Positions 22,901 through 35,100 of a stretch of DNA of 64,000 bases are shown here, piece by piece. Origin of the DNA: Caprimulgus europaeus. Taxonomy: Eukaryota; Chordata; Aves; Caprimulgiformes; Caprimulgidae. The DNA lies in NCBI GenBank assembly GCA_907165065.1, contig OU015528.1, positions 30,526,515 to 30,590,514 on the forward strand, read 5' to 3'. The notes below the pieces were generated by a model. It made no database searches, was not told the DNA's origin, and saw nothing but the letters and a program-made list of their open reading frames with translations. Position 1 is the stretch's first letter. Every line of letters starts with the position of its first letter. Made by a program: the position numbers and the translations under genes.

Positions 22901-25900
22901 CGCTATCTAACATTTGCTAAGGAGCATTGCAGATTTTCATGTAATGCAGTGACCACATCCAAATGTTTTGTCTGAGAACTCTCAAGGAAATTAATTTCCT
23001 CAAACAAAACTAATAAATGTGTACTACCATTAAAAAAAAAATTGCATGCAGCATTTTTCCTTTGTTTCTTTGGCATAGACTTCCTTTGTTTCCAGTTTTA
23101 TCAAAAAAGCAGACATGAACCTGGAGCAATTTGTATGTGCATTGCAGATGCCATAGGAGCAACCTCCCTATGTGCCTGCATTTTGCAGAAGAATATGTAG
23201 AATAGATCAAGAGTAGTTAATTATTATCTGCTGCTCATCATTTGTGTCCTGATTGAAAAAAGCAATGACACAGGTGACTAAGTGCTCCTGTAGAAGAGAG
23301 ATGCTTGCCCGTTAGGAACTTTGACAACCAACCTCTACATAAATGCTATTTATTTTCTAAACTGACACCATACAGTAGATAAGGAGCACTGTAGAGATGA
23401 AATGCACTTACAGAGATGTGAACTATTTGCAATGAATGAGACATGCCTAGCATTTTGGGGACTGAACCAAATTTAGAAATATAGTGTCCTAATTCCTTTC
23501 TTGTGCCTAATACATTAACTCAAATGTCACTTACATAATCAAGTGAAAACTGTCCTGCTTGTAATGTACAGTTTGATAATTCAAGAAATCATAGAATTTG
23601 TAGGTATGAGAATATAGTCTATTCACACATGGGAGTTACCTAATAAAGTGAGTCTGGAGACAGTATATAACAGTGGATTTGAGAGAAGAGTGTTTCTCTT
23701 TAAAGACTCCAAATCTGAAGCCCATTTATGATATTGAGGGGCAATATGCAAGTATTTCACTGTTGATCATTTTAATAAGGGATAACAAGCTGTTTCTGGT
23801 GAAATCCATTTTAGAGAGGGAATGAACAGTGCTGCAGCAAAGGAAATGGAGGAGTGACAGGAGAGGAGACAAGAAACAGGCAAGAGGAAGGCAAAGAGAA
23901 TAGGGGAAATGAGGGAAGATCAAACACAAATAGAGGATGCTGCCCATAATGGTGAAATAGCTATGTTTGTAGCTGTAACAGTCAAAGGATAGAGGAGAGG
24001 CAAGATTTGTAGGTGATACCATTACTAATGATTTGTATCAGTTGGTGTAATAAGTTATATAACCTTTGTCTCTTGTACCAACAACCACCAGAGGTAGCTG
24101 AAAGTTTTCTGTCAGAAAGTTTGGCTGGCTTGGGTTTTTGTCCATTTGCTTTTGTTTGTTGAGAGTATATTGAGGAGATGTTCACCTCTATTTTTTCAGG
24201 ATTTTGACAAAAATCCTTTAACGTCAACTCCTCAAACTTTCCATTTTACTGTGAAAAACTTAACACTGCTAACAGAAAAAAAATCCACTGAAAATTAACA
24301 TCCTCTTTTGCTGACCAGTTTAAATACAAATAATTTTCCATTGAGTGTCATTGAACATGACAATATTTATTAAGCAAAAAGATTCAAATATCAGTGTCTA
24401 ACTTCACTGAATCAATGGAGATAATTTTCCACCTAAAAGAACTGCCCTGGCTCACAACAACTTTTCTTCTTATTGCCTAATTGCTGTACTAATTTGTGAC
24501 TCTTCCCTACCACTGCTGCAGAAGGCAAAGAGAAAAAGCTGGAGAGGAAGGGGAATCACACTAACCTGAGAGCCGTCCCACTGGTGGGAGCTGCACTGCA
24601 GCTTTACAGAGTCTCTTACAGCAACTGCAGCAGGTGAAGTAACAGCTGCAGAAGAATATTTCAAATAGTGACCAGGTATGCCACCAAGATGATATCCCCA
24701 CTGCATTTAGGGAACAAACACAGATGGATGCATTGATCTCCCAAACAAGACTGAACCCATCAGGCACCCCTACTTCATCCAGAGTTACCCTAAAGGTAGG
24801 GGATTACTTAGCATCTCTCCTCCAGTCAGGGCTGGGGATCTTCTAAGCCCCAGCCATCCTCCAATGTTACTCAGGGTCAGAGTCAGCTTTATCTGGGCTT
24901 TGTGGAGCTTCTGATGCCCTGGCATACCAAGGAGGGAATGTCTGGCAGCCCTCCAGCAAGACAGGGAGCATAGCTGGGAAAGGGAAGATGGGCAGGAACT
25001 TCTTAGGGAGCTCTTTGGATGTCCTCTCCTGCTTGAAGATTTCCACCTCTCAGAGGAAACATGTCCCCACAGCACCAGGTGGTTGACACCTCCTACCAGC
25101 CCACAGGCCAGCACTACCGTCCTCACATACCTTGTCCCAACAAGAGAGAGAGACCCGCAGCCGAGGTAGGTCCCTATCCTCTTTATCTTTTGATTAAGTG
25201 AGTGTGGAGTACTTTGTTCTTGTTTTACTGCCCTTCTCCCTTATCCCTATCCCTCAGCTGAAATTCCTGTGCAGAGGGCATGCAAAATTGTTGGTTGCTG
25301 TGGCAGAGCCTTTGATGTAGGACAAGCTGTAGAGGTGGCTGCAATAATAATCAGGAGGCGCAATGCAGGGTTTGCAGTGCTGCTGAGCTTAATGGATCCT
25401 GGGGGCCCATCAAGGCACAAAGTAACTCAGCAAACTGGTGGTGACAGTAGCCCAAGCAAATCATGTCTTGCACAGAGAGGACAGGAAATGCTTTTCTGAG
25501 TTTGCTTTTGCTGTGCAGTTCAGAGAGGCATCGTGGAAAGTGCAGGAAGAAAGCAAATAGTGGCAGGGAGATATTGCTGGAAGCAGGTGGGGAGTTAAAA
25601 GTGAAGAGTCTGGTGGGAAAGCAAGAAGCTGCCTGTGAGAAGTGCATCAGAAATAGGACACAGCAGGGTGAGGAGATGTTGAGGTCGCACACATCAGGAA
25701 TACAGACCAAGGGAGAGAAAACAGGTCTGTTTCCTGACTGTTCTTAGGGTACGGCATAAAGGACATCGTGGCTTCTGTTGCAGTGTTTGCTAGGGCTGCG
25801 ATGGCAATGGGTGGCTTCATAAACATCTTGGTGGTGTCTCTTGCTGAGACAAGGGAGGAAAGTGAGGCCAGTGTAGATGCACAGGGCCTGGAAGGTATTA

Positions 25901-28900
25901 GTGATGCTTCTGCTATGAGGTGCTTCTGCCAGTTGTTAGGGCATTAGCAGTGACCATGGTGTGTCTATGTCCGGCTGCCCAACTCTCCATTCCACTGAGA
26001 CCCTGGGAATGCAGGGTCCAATTCCAGCATGTTAGTGGCTTGGGTTCAGGAGTTTGTCAGACTTTTGCCAGGACTGCTGCCTAGTAGACACATAGTTTGG
26101 ATGTCCTCCATTTGAGGACAGCAATTTTCATTATATAGACATAGGTTAAGCTTTGCTTCTTGGCCAAATGGTCAGAAATCACTGTCAGGCTCCTTGTGAT
26201 TACTAATATGGTTATAGACATGGTTCCCTTGCAGGCAACGGAGTTTATTTGGGGAAGAATCACCCTCTGCTCCAGCACCTGGCTGATTTTAGCTCCTCTC
26301 AGCATATCCCTGCATTGCTCCATCTACATATGTGTCTCCAAGCTCATTCTGCTGGATCACAACTTCAGTCAGCAGCTATGAAGTGTTGCCTTGAACTTTT
26401 CATCACCTTTATCCCTTCTTCAGGACTTGCAAAGGGGTTAAAATAGCTTTTGGTTAGTTTAGTGACTGTGAGCTCTGCTCCCATTTGTGTCAGTGTAGAA
26501 CTTGGAGAGAAAGTGACAGCAACATATGGACATGAGGTGATACACTACTATAGCAGCAACCACAGTAAAAAGCATTGCCTTACTCCAGATCACCCTTTCA
26601 GATTCTATGAAAAGCAAGGAAGAAGAAGTGGGGAAAAAATAAGATATTTTGTAAAATGGCAGGTGAAGGTCAAGTGCACATGCACACAACACTCACCCAC
26701 ACGCTTTCTTTCAAGTTCTTGTTTCTTCTCTTCTGTTTGACACATTGATCATGGAAATGTGTGCAGGACTCGTCTCACAGGGAGCAACTCTGCCAAATCA
26801 GAGGGGAAATACTTATGCCAAGAACACGACATTCCATGTCCTTCCTTTGCTGTTCAAGTAGGATTATGATAGCTTCTCAGTTAGCATTAAAATAAGCTGA
26901 AATACCTCAAGTCAGTGCTATTAATGTTATCCTCCTGCACTGTGGAATAAAACAAGTACTTGTCAGTGCCCTAGGTAGAGAAGAACTAAGATCAAATACA
27001 CCCTTTGTGCATAGAAAACCCTCTCAATATCAATAAATATAGCAAACTCAATGCTTGCCATGTCTCAAATTCTTACATAGATTTCTTCTTTCAGTCAATT
27101 TCAGCAGATTCACTGACACCTAAATGCTTCATTATAAATATTGATTACTGCCACAGTAATGTAAGGCAGATCTATCCATTACCCAAATAACTTTGCAGAC
27201 AAACACTAAGTAATATTTTAATTCCCTTATTAGTATTCCCAGCCATCTTCCAGTTCTGTGTGAGCATCTCCAATGCAGGTTCTTGGGCTTTGAGATGCAC
27301 CTGCAGTTTCTAGACTGTTAATATTTATATGGATGACTTAGAAGATTTTAGGTAAAATTTCGTATTAATAATACCAGAAATATGATTTGTTATTGAAAGG
27401 CTGAATTTTTCACACATAAAAATTCTTATCTTTTTCTTCCACTAAAGTTACAGTCTCACCCATTCCTCGCGTCTGCTTGTTCTTCTGCTGTCAGGTGATA
27501 ATAACCACTTTCCTGAACTGTTTGCTGGGACCCAGGAAACAAAGATAAACAGATGCTTAAATCTATCACTTGTGTATTTGAAGACAGCATGCACAAGGAC
27601 TGGCGCTCATACTTGTCCAAAAGAAAAACAGGGCTTAAGCTGTGTCTAGCACCATTGCCAGAAGAAGAAATCTCCCAGCTTCATATTTTAGGTGCAACAC
27701 AGAGTACAGAGAATCTGCTGGAGGTCTCAGTAAGCAGCATCTCACAAAATATCAGGATTCCTGTGCACTCAGAGATGGAGATTTTTGCACAGCCCAACCC
27801 CCAGGAGGCCTTCCAAAGGCAGGAATTCTCTGTGCTGTGCTGAGGAGAAAGAGCTGGGTGATGGTTCTCCCCAGACAGTGTACAGCACCAGGAGATCTCT
27901 CAGAGAAACTGCTCATAGGGTGGAGGGCAATGGAGAAAAGGAGTAAATGAAGCAGTAAACCCACATGTTCTTTCAAATGCTCCTACTTGCAGAAAAAATT
28001 GGGACACTCCTTCATGTCACCTGGGGTTCTGCCTGTGGCCAACCAAGGGTTCAGCAAATATGGCTGGTGGAAAATACCCATTTGCCATCAGGGCTGACAT
28101 GGAAGAGATCTTTTCAGCCAATTTGGCTGCAGCCCAGGGTTCAGCTCTTGCTCATGCTTCTCATGCTCTTACTCACTTCCTTTGGAGAAATCAAGTCTTC
28201 ATATGCAGAGTTTATCACCTGTAGCTCCAGAACCAGCCTAGTCCAGTGAACAAGACTATGTTCTCCCCTTCTGCCTCACCCATGTCCTTGTCTGCTTTTG
28301 GGGGATCTTGCACTGAAGTTTTTCTCTGTGATCAAAGATGGTAGAAGCAAGTTTCCCAAGCTTTAAAAGAAACTAGAAATGCTGGACCATTCCTGTCCTC
28401 ATCCATCCAGCATTTTATTAAAATATTCATTTTGCACCTTGTTCAGTATTGGTGCCTGTTAGACTTGAAGGTTCTGCTTGTTTGTCCAGATATCAAAAGA
28501 AAAAAAGTGGAACACCCTGGACATTTGTACTATGCTGCTGCCTTGCAGTATTTCTAGTTTCCTTTGACTTACACAGGAAACCTGTTTGAATTTTATGTAC
28601 CCTTTCCACTTCATGACACCACAAACTGGCAAAAGTCTCTCGTATCCTTCAGTAAACCTACACTGCCCTTTCAAACCTTGCAGCAGGTTACAATTAATTT
28701 TCATATTTGCATTAGAATACTTGAGAACAGGGTACTTGCTGCTTCTGAGAAATAGATGAGGCACTAAACCCACTTTGCTTTTATATGACCTTCACACCAA
28801 AGGATAATACATATTCTCAACACTTTATTTGCAGATGGTAAATTTGATACCACACTTCTGTCATGAAGGACAATTTCTGTGTCTCAAGCAAAATACAGCT

Positions 28901-29910
28901 GAATACTCTAAATTTTGCCAGTATAGAATGACTCCAGAGAAAAGTATGTTGTTGTTCCAAGGCTGATGATGCTAACACAGGAGTTCAGAAAGGTGTCTGA
29001 GAAAATTTTGAGACCCTATCATTGGAAGAAACAACTATATCTTCTGAGAGACTTTCCTGCTTGAATTTGGCCTGGCATTTCAGGGGAATGGACCTGCCCA
29101 GGTACCTGCCTATACTGAGCTAGCAGTGGCTGAAACAACACCAGCATATCACAGCTGAATTTCTCAAGCTGTGTGTGCATTATAGAGTGGTTTCAAATGC
29201 CAAGTTCACAAGCCAGCGCCTGCGTATCAGTGCAAATGTGCACAACATACCACAAATTACAGCAGATTTCTACACTCAGGGCAAAATAGGAAGACTATTT
29301 TCCCATGACATGATATAATGTGAACCTAAGCAAAAAGTTATATTATTATGCCAGGTAGTACTGCTATGACTCTGCTGTGGGTGCAATTATACACATGATC
29401 TTCTGTTATGAACACAAGGAAGCTAAGAAGGCAGGATAAGCATTTATATCACTGTTCACTTCTGATACAGCTGTTACTTCTCTGTACATTATTTTCAGCA
29501 GGGAAGGAAACTAAAACTAAGCATGATTTACTAACTTGTAATTTTTCTGAGGGAAAGAAACTTCCTGTTGAAAATATCTCATATATATATATATATATAA
29601 ATCTCCAGATAAAGGAACAATTGAAGAGAATTTTGGAAATGAGGTGGTAGGCTATCTACCTAGCATGAAAACTTGGCCAGCCTTTTCTCCAGACCACCTG
29701 CTCCCTATGCTGTCTGCCAGCAGAGCAGTTACCTGCTGACTTGCTGCAGGAGCAAGCATGCAAAAGCTAAATATAGCTCAGTCATAAGTGTTTATATTTG
29801 AAACACCTACACAACTGGATACAAAACAAATGCACTGCAGCAAAACACACACAAAACACAGAGAAACCCGTGACATGGCACCATGAGCTGCAATCTGAAA
29901 GTATTCTGAA
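19921..29910. other. Intergenic, no gene seen
   Basis: About 10 kb without a recognisable gene. 20-24 kb is AT-rich. 24.5-26.5 kb is GC-richer and holds several open frames of 75-120 codons with no recognisable domains. One hydrophobic patch at 25744-25836 (plus) resembles a single membrane helix, but the frame stops soon after. A (TA)n run lies at 29581-29599. Confidence 0.55.
29581..29599. repeat. (TA)n microsatellite
   Basis: Nineteen bases of strictly alternating A and T. Confidence 0.9.
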
Positions 29911-30110
29911 CACAAGAAAATACTTTTTACTGTAAGTGTGGTCAAACAGGTTATCCAGAGGGGTTGTGGAGTCACCATCCTTGAAGAGGTCCAAAACCTG
30001 ACTGGACATGGCCGTGAGCACCTTGCTCTAGGTGATCCTGCTTGACCAGGTGGGTTGGACCAGATGATCTTAAAAGGCCTCTTTCAACCTAAAGCCTTTT
30101 GATTCATTTG
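29911..30110 (+). mobile_element. CR1 LINE 3' fragment
   Basis: The sequence GGTTATCCAGAGGGGTTGTGGAGTCACCATCC, split as GGTTATCCAGAGG and GGGTTGTGGAGTC, matches the end of the CR1 ORF2 region coding for a '[10 protein letters not shown]'-like stretch. It is followed by ...GTGGGTTGGACCAGATGATC and CCTCTTTCAACC, the usual CR1 3' tail. It is 5'-truncated, as most avian CR1 copies are, diverged and non-coding. The start is approximate. Confidence 0.85.
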
Positions 30111-31330
30111 ATTAAGTACTAACACATGTAGCTTGTTTAGAAGAATAGTAGGTTTGCATGTCATGTCAGGTCTACCTACATAAAACCCTGTCTCTTCTGT
30201 TAAAGCACAACAGAAGTTCATGCAGATCAACAGTCTATGAATCCTAGATCTGCACAGATTATAAGGCATATTATGAAAATAGGCTAAAGTAGCTTACCCT
30301 TCTGCCTTGGTCTGCCCATTTATCTTATTAAATTTTGCCCTAGTTGCTTGTACTGACTGTAAAAATCCTCATTATTAAAGGCAACACAACATTGTTTTTT
30401 ACTTACTGCAAATATTACATGCAGGAGGTGTGTGAAGCTGCTGTACTGTGTGGGATAAAGAAACTATGAAATAACTTGTTGGTCTGCAAATACATGATGT
30501 TCTGAACATTCAACAGACCCCACAGTGCTGCTTTTCCTTTTCACAATATTAAAATTCTGAGTGATTTTTTTAATTCCTCTTCATGGCACTTGTAATGATA
30601 AATGGCCTAATATTCATAAAGCACCTTGTCCTCTGCACAAGCAGCTTATGAAGCTCAGGCTTCTATTGTGCTAAAAAAAATAGACTACTGCCATGACTGA
30701 AGTACTGTATCTTTCATATAAGCTCGGAAAGAGAAGAGTCATTCTAATTAAAGGAGATATTTTGTGGCAGCTTGCTCTATTTTACCTTTTTTATTTTTTA
30801 ATGTGTGATTATTCTGTGGAAAGATGGAGATATCTTTCCATTTTCCTTGCAGATTAATCTGTCCTACACTGGATGTCCAAAGGGCTTTTGCTGATTTCAC
30901 AGAGAAGCCATTTCTCCAAGCCAGATGGCCAGTTTCCTTTTTAGTGGCTTGTCCTGCACACCAATGGACCAGGTCCTCTCTGTCTGCTCCTCTCACAGTC
31001 CCATGTAGCAAAAGCCGAGTGCCAGGATGGGTCTACTGGTCAGAGCAAGGAGCTATCTGGGTCCATACCCTATTGCTTCCAGTTGCCAACAGCCAAAGAA
31101 GAGCAACAGCGTGTAGTTGTACTTCAGAAACATTTTCCCACCCTCCAACAGTTTGAGGAATAGGGACTTGCTGACCCTGAGGGGATGAACATATTCAATG
31201 GCTGTCAGTGTTCTTCTTTCCTGAGTTTTGTCCTATTGCCCTTTGAACTCTGTAAACTTCCAGGGTGGCCAGGCATCTGCTGCTTGCTTATATGGGAAGA
31301 ACCAAAACCCAGGACACTGTTTTGTATTGA
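30111..31330. other. Intergenic, no gene seen
   Basis: AT-rich to mixed sequence with only short frames and no recognised repeat. The edge towards the ancient CR1 at 31.3 kb is uncertain. Confidence 0.5.
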
Positions 31331-32150
31331 ACATACCACTGAGTAGTTTCTCTCAGTGCCTTTCATTTTCATACTAAAACAAATGCTGAAGGAGTGTTTC
31401 TGCAATGCTACTCATGATTTTGGAAACTTCTGTAATATCTCCCTCATTGTTCTTTTCCAGTCAATTTGGTCATTCCTTGTACAAAATATATTCCATATTT
31501 TGATCATTCTTGTGGTCTGTCTCTGTAACTTTTCCATTTGTGGCATTTATTTTGAAGTGGAAGAACAGAAATGTAACGTAGCATTTCAGAAAGCACACCA
31601 TCAATTTACAGTGGAGTAGCTGTTTTGTTCTGTTCCTTTTCTAATTACCCCTATTATTCAAGTGGTTTTTGACTGATCATAGTAGCTAATAGTTAAGCTA
31701 ATAGTTTCTAGAATCATTGTAAGGCCAAAACCTTGTTCCAGTTTGTGGCCCACCACCATGTATGTGAATTCATTACTGCCTTTTCTGTGTGCATCTATAC
31801 TGAATTTCACCTGCCTTTTTATAATTCAGTCATTCAATCTCACAATGTTCTTCCGGAATTCCTCACATTTATCCCATGTCTGTGTAATGACTGCCCTGTA
31901 TAATGTCTTCAGAGGCCTTTGCCACTTCACTGCTTACACTTTTTTCCAGATAGCTGTGAATATCTGAGACAATAAAGGTACCAATGGGTCTGCAATCTTA
32001 ACTTACTGTGAAAACTGACCACTTACTCTAAATCTGTTTCTTATTTTTAACCAACCACTTATCCATGTGAGAACCTCCTCTTTTATTCCTCAGAGTCTTA
32101 GTTTTAAATCCTTTTTAAAGCACAACCTGTCACTCAGTTCCTGCTAGCCT
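31330..32150 (-). mobile_element. Ancient CR1 LINE remnant (reverse transcriptase region)
   Basis: On the plus strand it reads TGAATTTCACCTGCC, TTTGCCACTTCACTGCTTACAC, TGTGAAAACTGACCACTTACTC and AACCAACCACTTATCCATG, given here in short pieces. In reverse these match, from memory, the part of sauropsid CR1 ORF2 encoding the reverse transcriptase around a W-x-N-W-L, GVPQGSVLGP and FADDTKLL neighbourhood. No open frame survives. The divergence suggests an old, probably pre-avian-radiation insertion. Extent is approximate, and the lower-coordinate part (31330-31700) is the less certain. Confidence 0.65.
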
Positions 32151-35100
32151 GCAGAAGACAATAGGATTATTCAACAGAAACAGAAAAGGATATTTTTTCC
32201 CCTTGGATTTGATTTTAGCCCAATCAATTGCATGTTGATTGTATGTATTTTCATCAATGCTAATAAAAATGTGTGCAGAGCATATGCAGCTGGGTCAGGA
32301 ACAGGACATTCCCTATGTTACTTTGAAATGACTCAAAACCCATAGACATTTAAACTGGAAATTATGGAGTTGGACAAAACTGCATATAAACTTTGTGACT
32401 AGCAAGGGAAGACTGTGTTCAGGATAATAGGTAGGAAATTAATGACATTCAAACACAACCAGCATAGAATATGAAAAGTGGGACTAGATAAGCAATGCTA
32501 GGATATCACAAATATCTCCATCTCCAACCACAACCTCTGTGTATGCAGGGCAAGTGACAAGGTCAAGGAGGTTCTTGGGATCTCTCCCTGTTTATGTGGG
32601 AACTTAGCCCCTTCCAGGTCATTCCAAGGAATCTAGAGATCAGCATGTGTCAGATCAGAAGCTGAATACTAGGCTGTGGAAAGACCTCAGGTCCACAAGA
32701 CCTCAGTAGGAGGGACAAGACCTACAACCTGTGTCAAGAAAGAAAGACATTGTAGGCTACAGTCACCATTGTGTGAGAGGGAGGCAGAGCAGCCTTGGTG
32801 GATGGAGGAGCTGGCCATCAAGAGTGGACACTGCATTTGTCAAGTTCTCTGTGGTGGTTGGGTCAGATTCCTCTTGCTATATGGCAGGTGAATTGAAGTA
32901 AAAGGCAGAGAATGCAGAGCGGTTGTCTTTTCTGAGCTTTGTTCTTACCACTTTTCCTCCAGGCAGCTGCAGACCATACACCAGTACTTACCAGTAGCCT
33001 GGGTAAGTGCCCAGTATGCAAAAACTCTTCAAACTTCTGTGAGCACCTGGACCCAGCAGACTATCTCATACAGGGTCCTACCTTCAGTGCTGCAACGCCT
33101 TGTCAGTTTGGCCTCTGGGGATACCTCCAGCAAACAGCACTTTTTGGCCTTTTCATTAGATGTCCCAGGGATAAGCTCCCCACAAGCTCTTTCCTGTTCC
33201 CCTTAGCTAGGCCCCTCCTTAACATGTATTCTAATCTAAGTCTATTAATTAATGTGCTCTCCCACTATCCCCCCTTCTCTCTTCACTAGCTGGGGGCCTC
33301 CCTGAAAGTCTGTGGGAAGCTGCTCAGAACAGGAGGCAAATCCTGAAGTTTGCTATGAAGAAATCACAGAGGGAAAAAAAAAATTCTCTGAATCTGGAGC
33401 ACACAATCCTGTTCCTACAGCTGGTTATGCATAGCAGTACCCAAAGGACCAAAATGAAGAGAAGTATAAGCTCAGACACGAGTCATGCAATTTGTCAACA
33501 GCCAGATGTTCAGTGGTTCCTGAACTGGTGTTGCATAGCTCAGTGCTGGAGTGGGTGTGCAGGGGACTGGAAAGAACAGAAACATTTCTTGGGAATATTC
33601 TTAAGTCAGCTGCCTTATCTTCTGTTGAATTATTGCACCATTCGCCATTTCAGTAAAGTCAATGTCATTTTTGCATTTAGCTTTTTGTTCAAGGCAGTTT
33701 TTCCTCCTGCCTCCACTCACTAGACAAGGATTTTTTATGTACTGATGACATTTATGTATATAAGTAACATCTTCTACTTAAAGCCATTCTTGAGAAAAGG
33801 TCTACTTTTTATGATATGAAGAGGACATTTGTGATGGGAAGTAATGGAGGTGAGAGCTACAGACACAGTAAGATTCCCACTGAAGTGCTTCAATTATTTC
33901 AGTCAGTAAAAAGAAGGTTCAGAAAGGAAGATCAGCCTAAAACATGAAGAAACTGGAGGGGGTGGAATGCTTTCAGTGGTTTCTGCTGAAAGGATACTGA
34001 ATGAAAAAAAAGCCACACAATAAATTGACAGAAACACAGCATTAAAAAAAAAAAATTATGACAGAAAAGCTTTGGCTAACATTTGTCATTTGATTATTTT
34101 TCTTTATTCTAACCTCCAATTAACTGAAAATTTTGTAAGAGCTACAGAAACTTTGCTAACTTTATTGTAAAGCGGTTGCTAGTTTTTAGGTTTGCAACAT
34201 TCAAAAATGTGTGAACCTTTCCCAGTGAACACAGGCCTTACCTTCACTGAGGGACCTAGGAAATAGATGAAACTATGGTGACCACAGGCAGACACACAAA
34301 TCTGATTTAGGCTTGTAAAAATAACCTTGACATCCTACAAGACTGTCTCCTAGAAAGGCATGAGACGTCAGCTGCATGTGTGGAAGATGGAAAGGGCAGG
34401 ATTAGTCATTTTGGTTGTAACAGCCTTTCAGTGACCATACCATAATGTCCTGCTTCATGAAATGATGACCACTCTGATGCTAACTTGAACTCCACTGTTG
34501 GACCTATGCCTGCCCCCATAAACTTGGATCCTGCTACACCACTGCTCTGATACAAACTTAAACGAAGGTTCAGAACAAGGGAGGAATGTCAAAGGGAAAA
34601 CCTGAGCTGTGATGTATCATATGAGCTCTCTTTCACATCTTCAGACAGGTCAGTCATGGTCAGGACATAGCATGCCAGAGCTCTGTAAAGGACTGAGCTT
34701 TGAGTTCCCCCTGCACCAGTGACCACCAGTATGAAAAGAAAACTAGCCACACTAGAGTAAATATATTCCCTTCCACACTTTGTACCCCATATGCAAGTCA
34801 GTTTTCAGAGAGCTGTGTACCTTCCTTGACACAAGGCAGAACCATGTCAGATATCCCTAGCAGTCCTCTGTGTGAAGATGGAAAGCAAGGTACACACATA
34901 AGTGCTAAACATAGAGTCAACAAGCACCTTCCACTTTTAATGATGACTAATGCCCCAGAACATTTATTATCCTCTCCATTTACTTTTCCCTTTTATCTGT
35001 ATGTGGCAACAATGTCCATGTCCATCTTCACAACAGAATTATTGGTGAATGCCAAAGCTTCTGACTGGTCAGTAAATGGTTATTGCAAGATGGCATTTAA

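Noticed and set aside
25000..25070. Translation VLSCLKISTSQ, like TM3 of bitter taste receptors
   Set aside because: The residues before it are charged and polar rather than membrane-spanning, and the frame ends soon after. Taken as coincidence.
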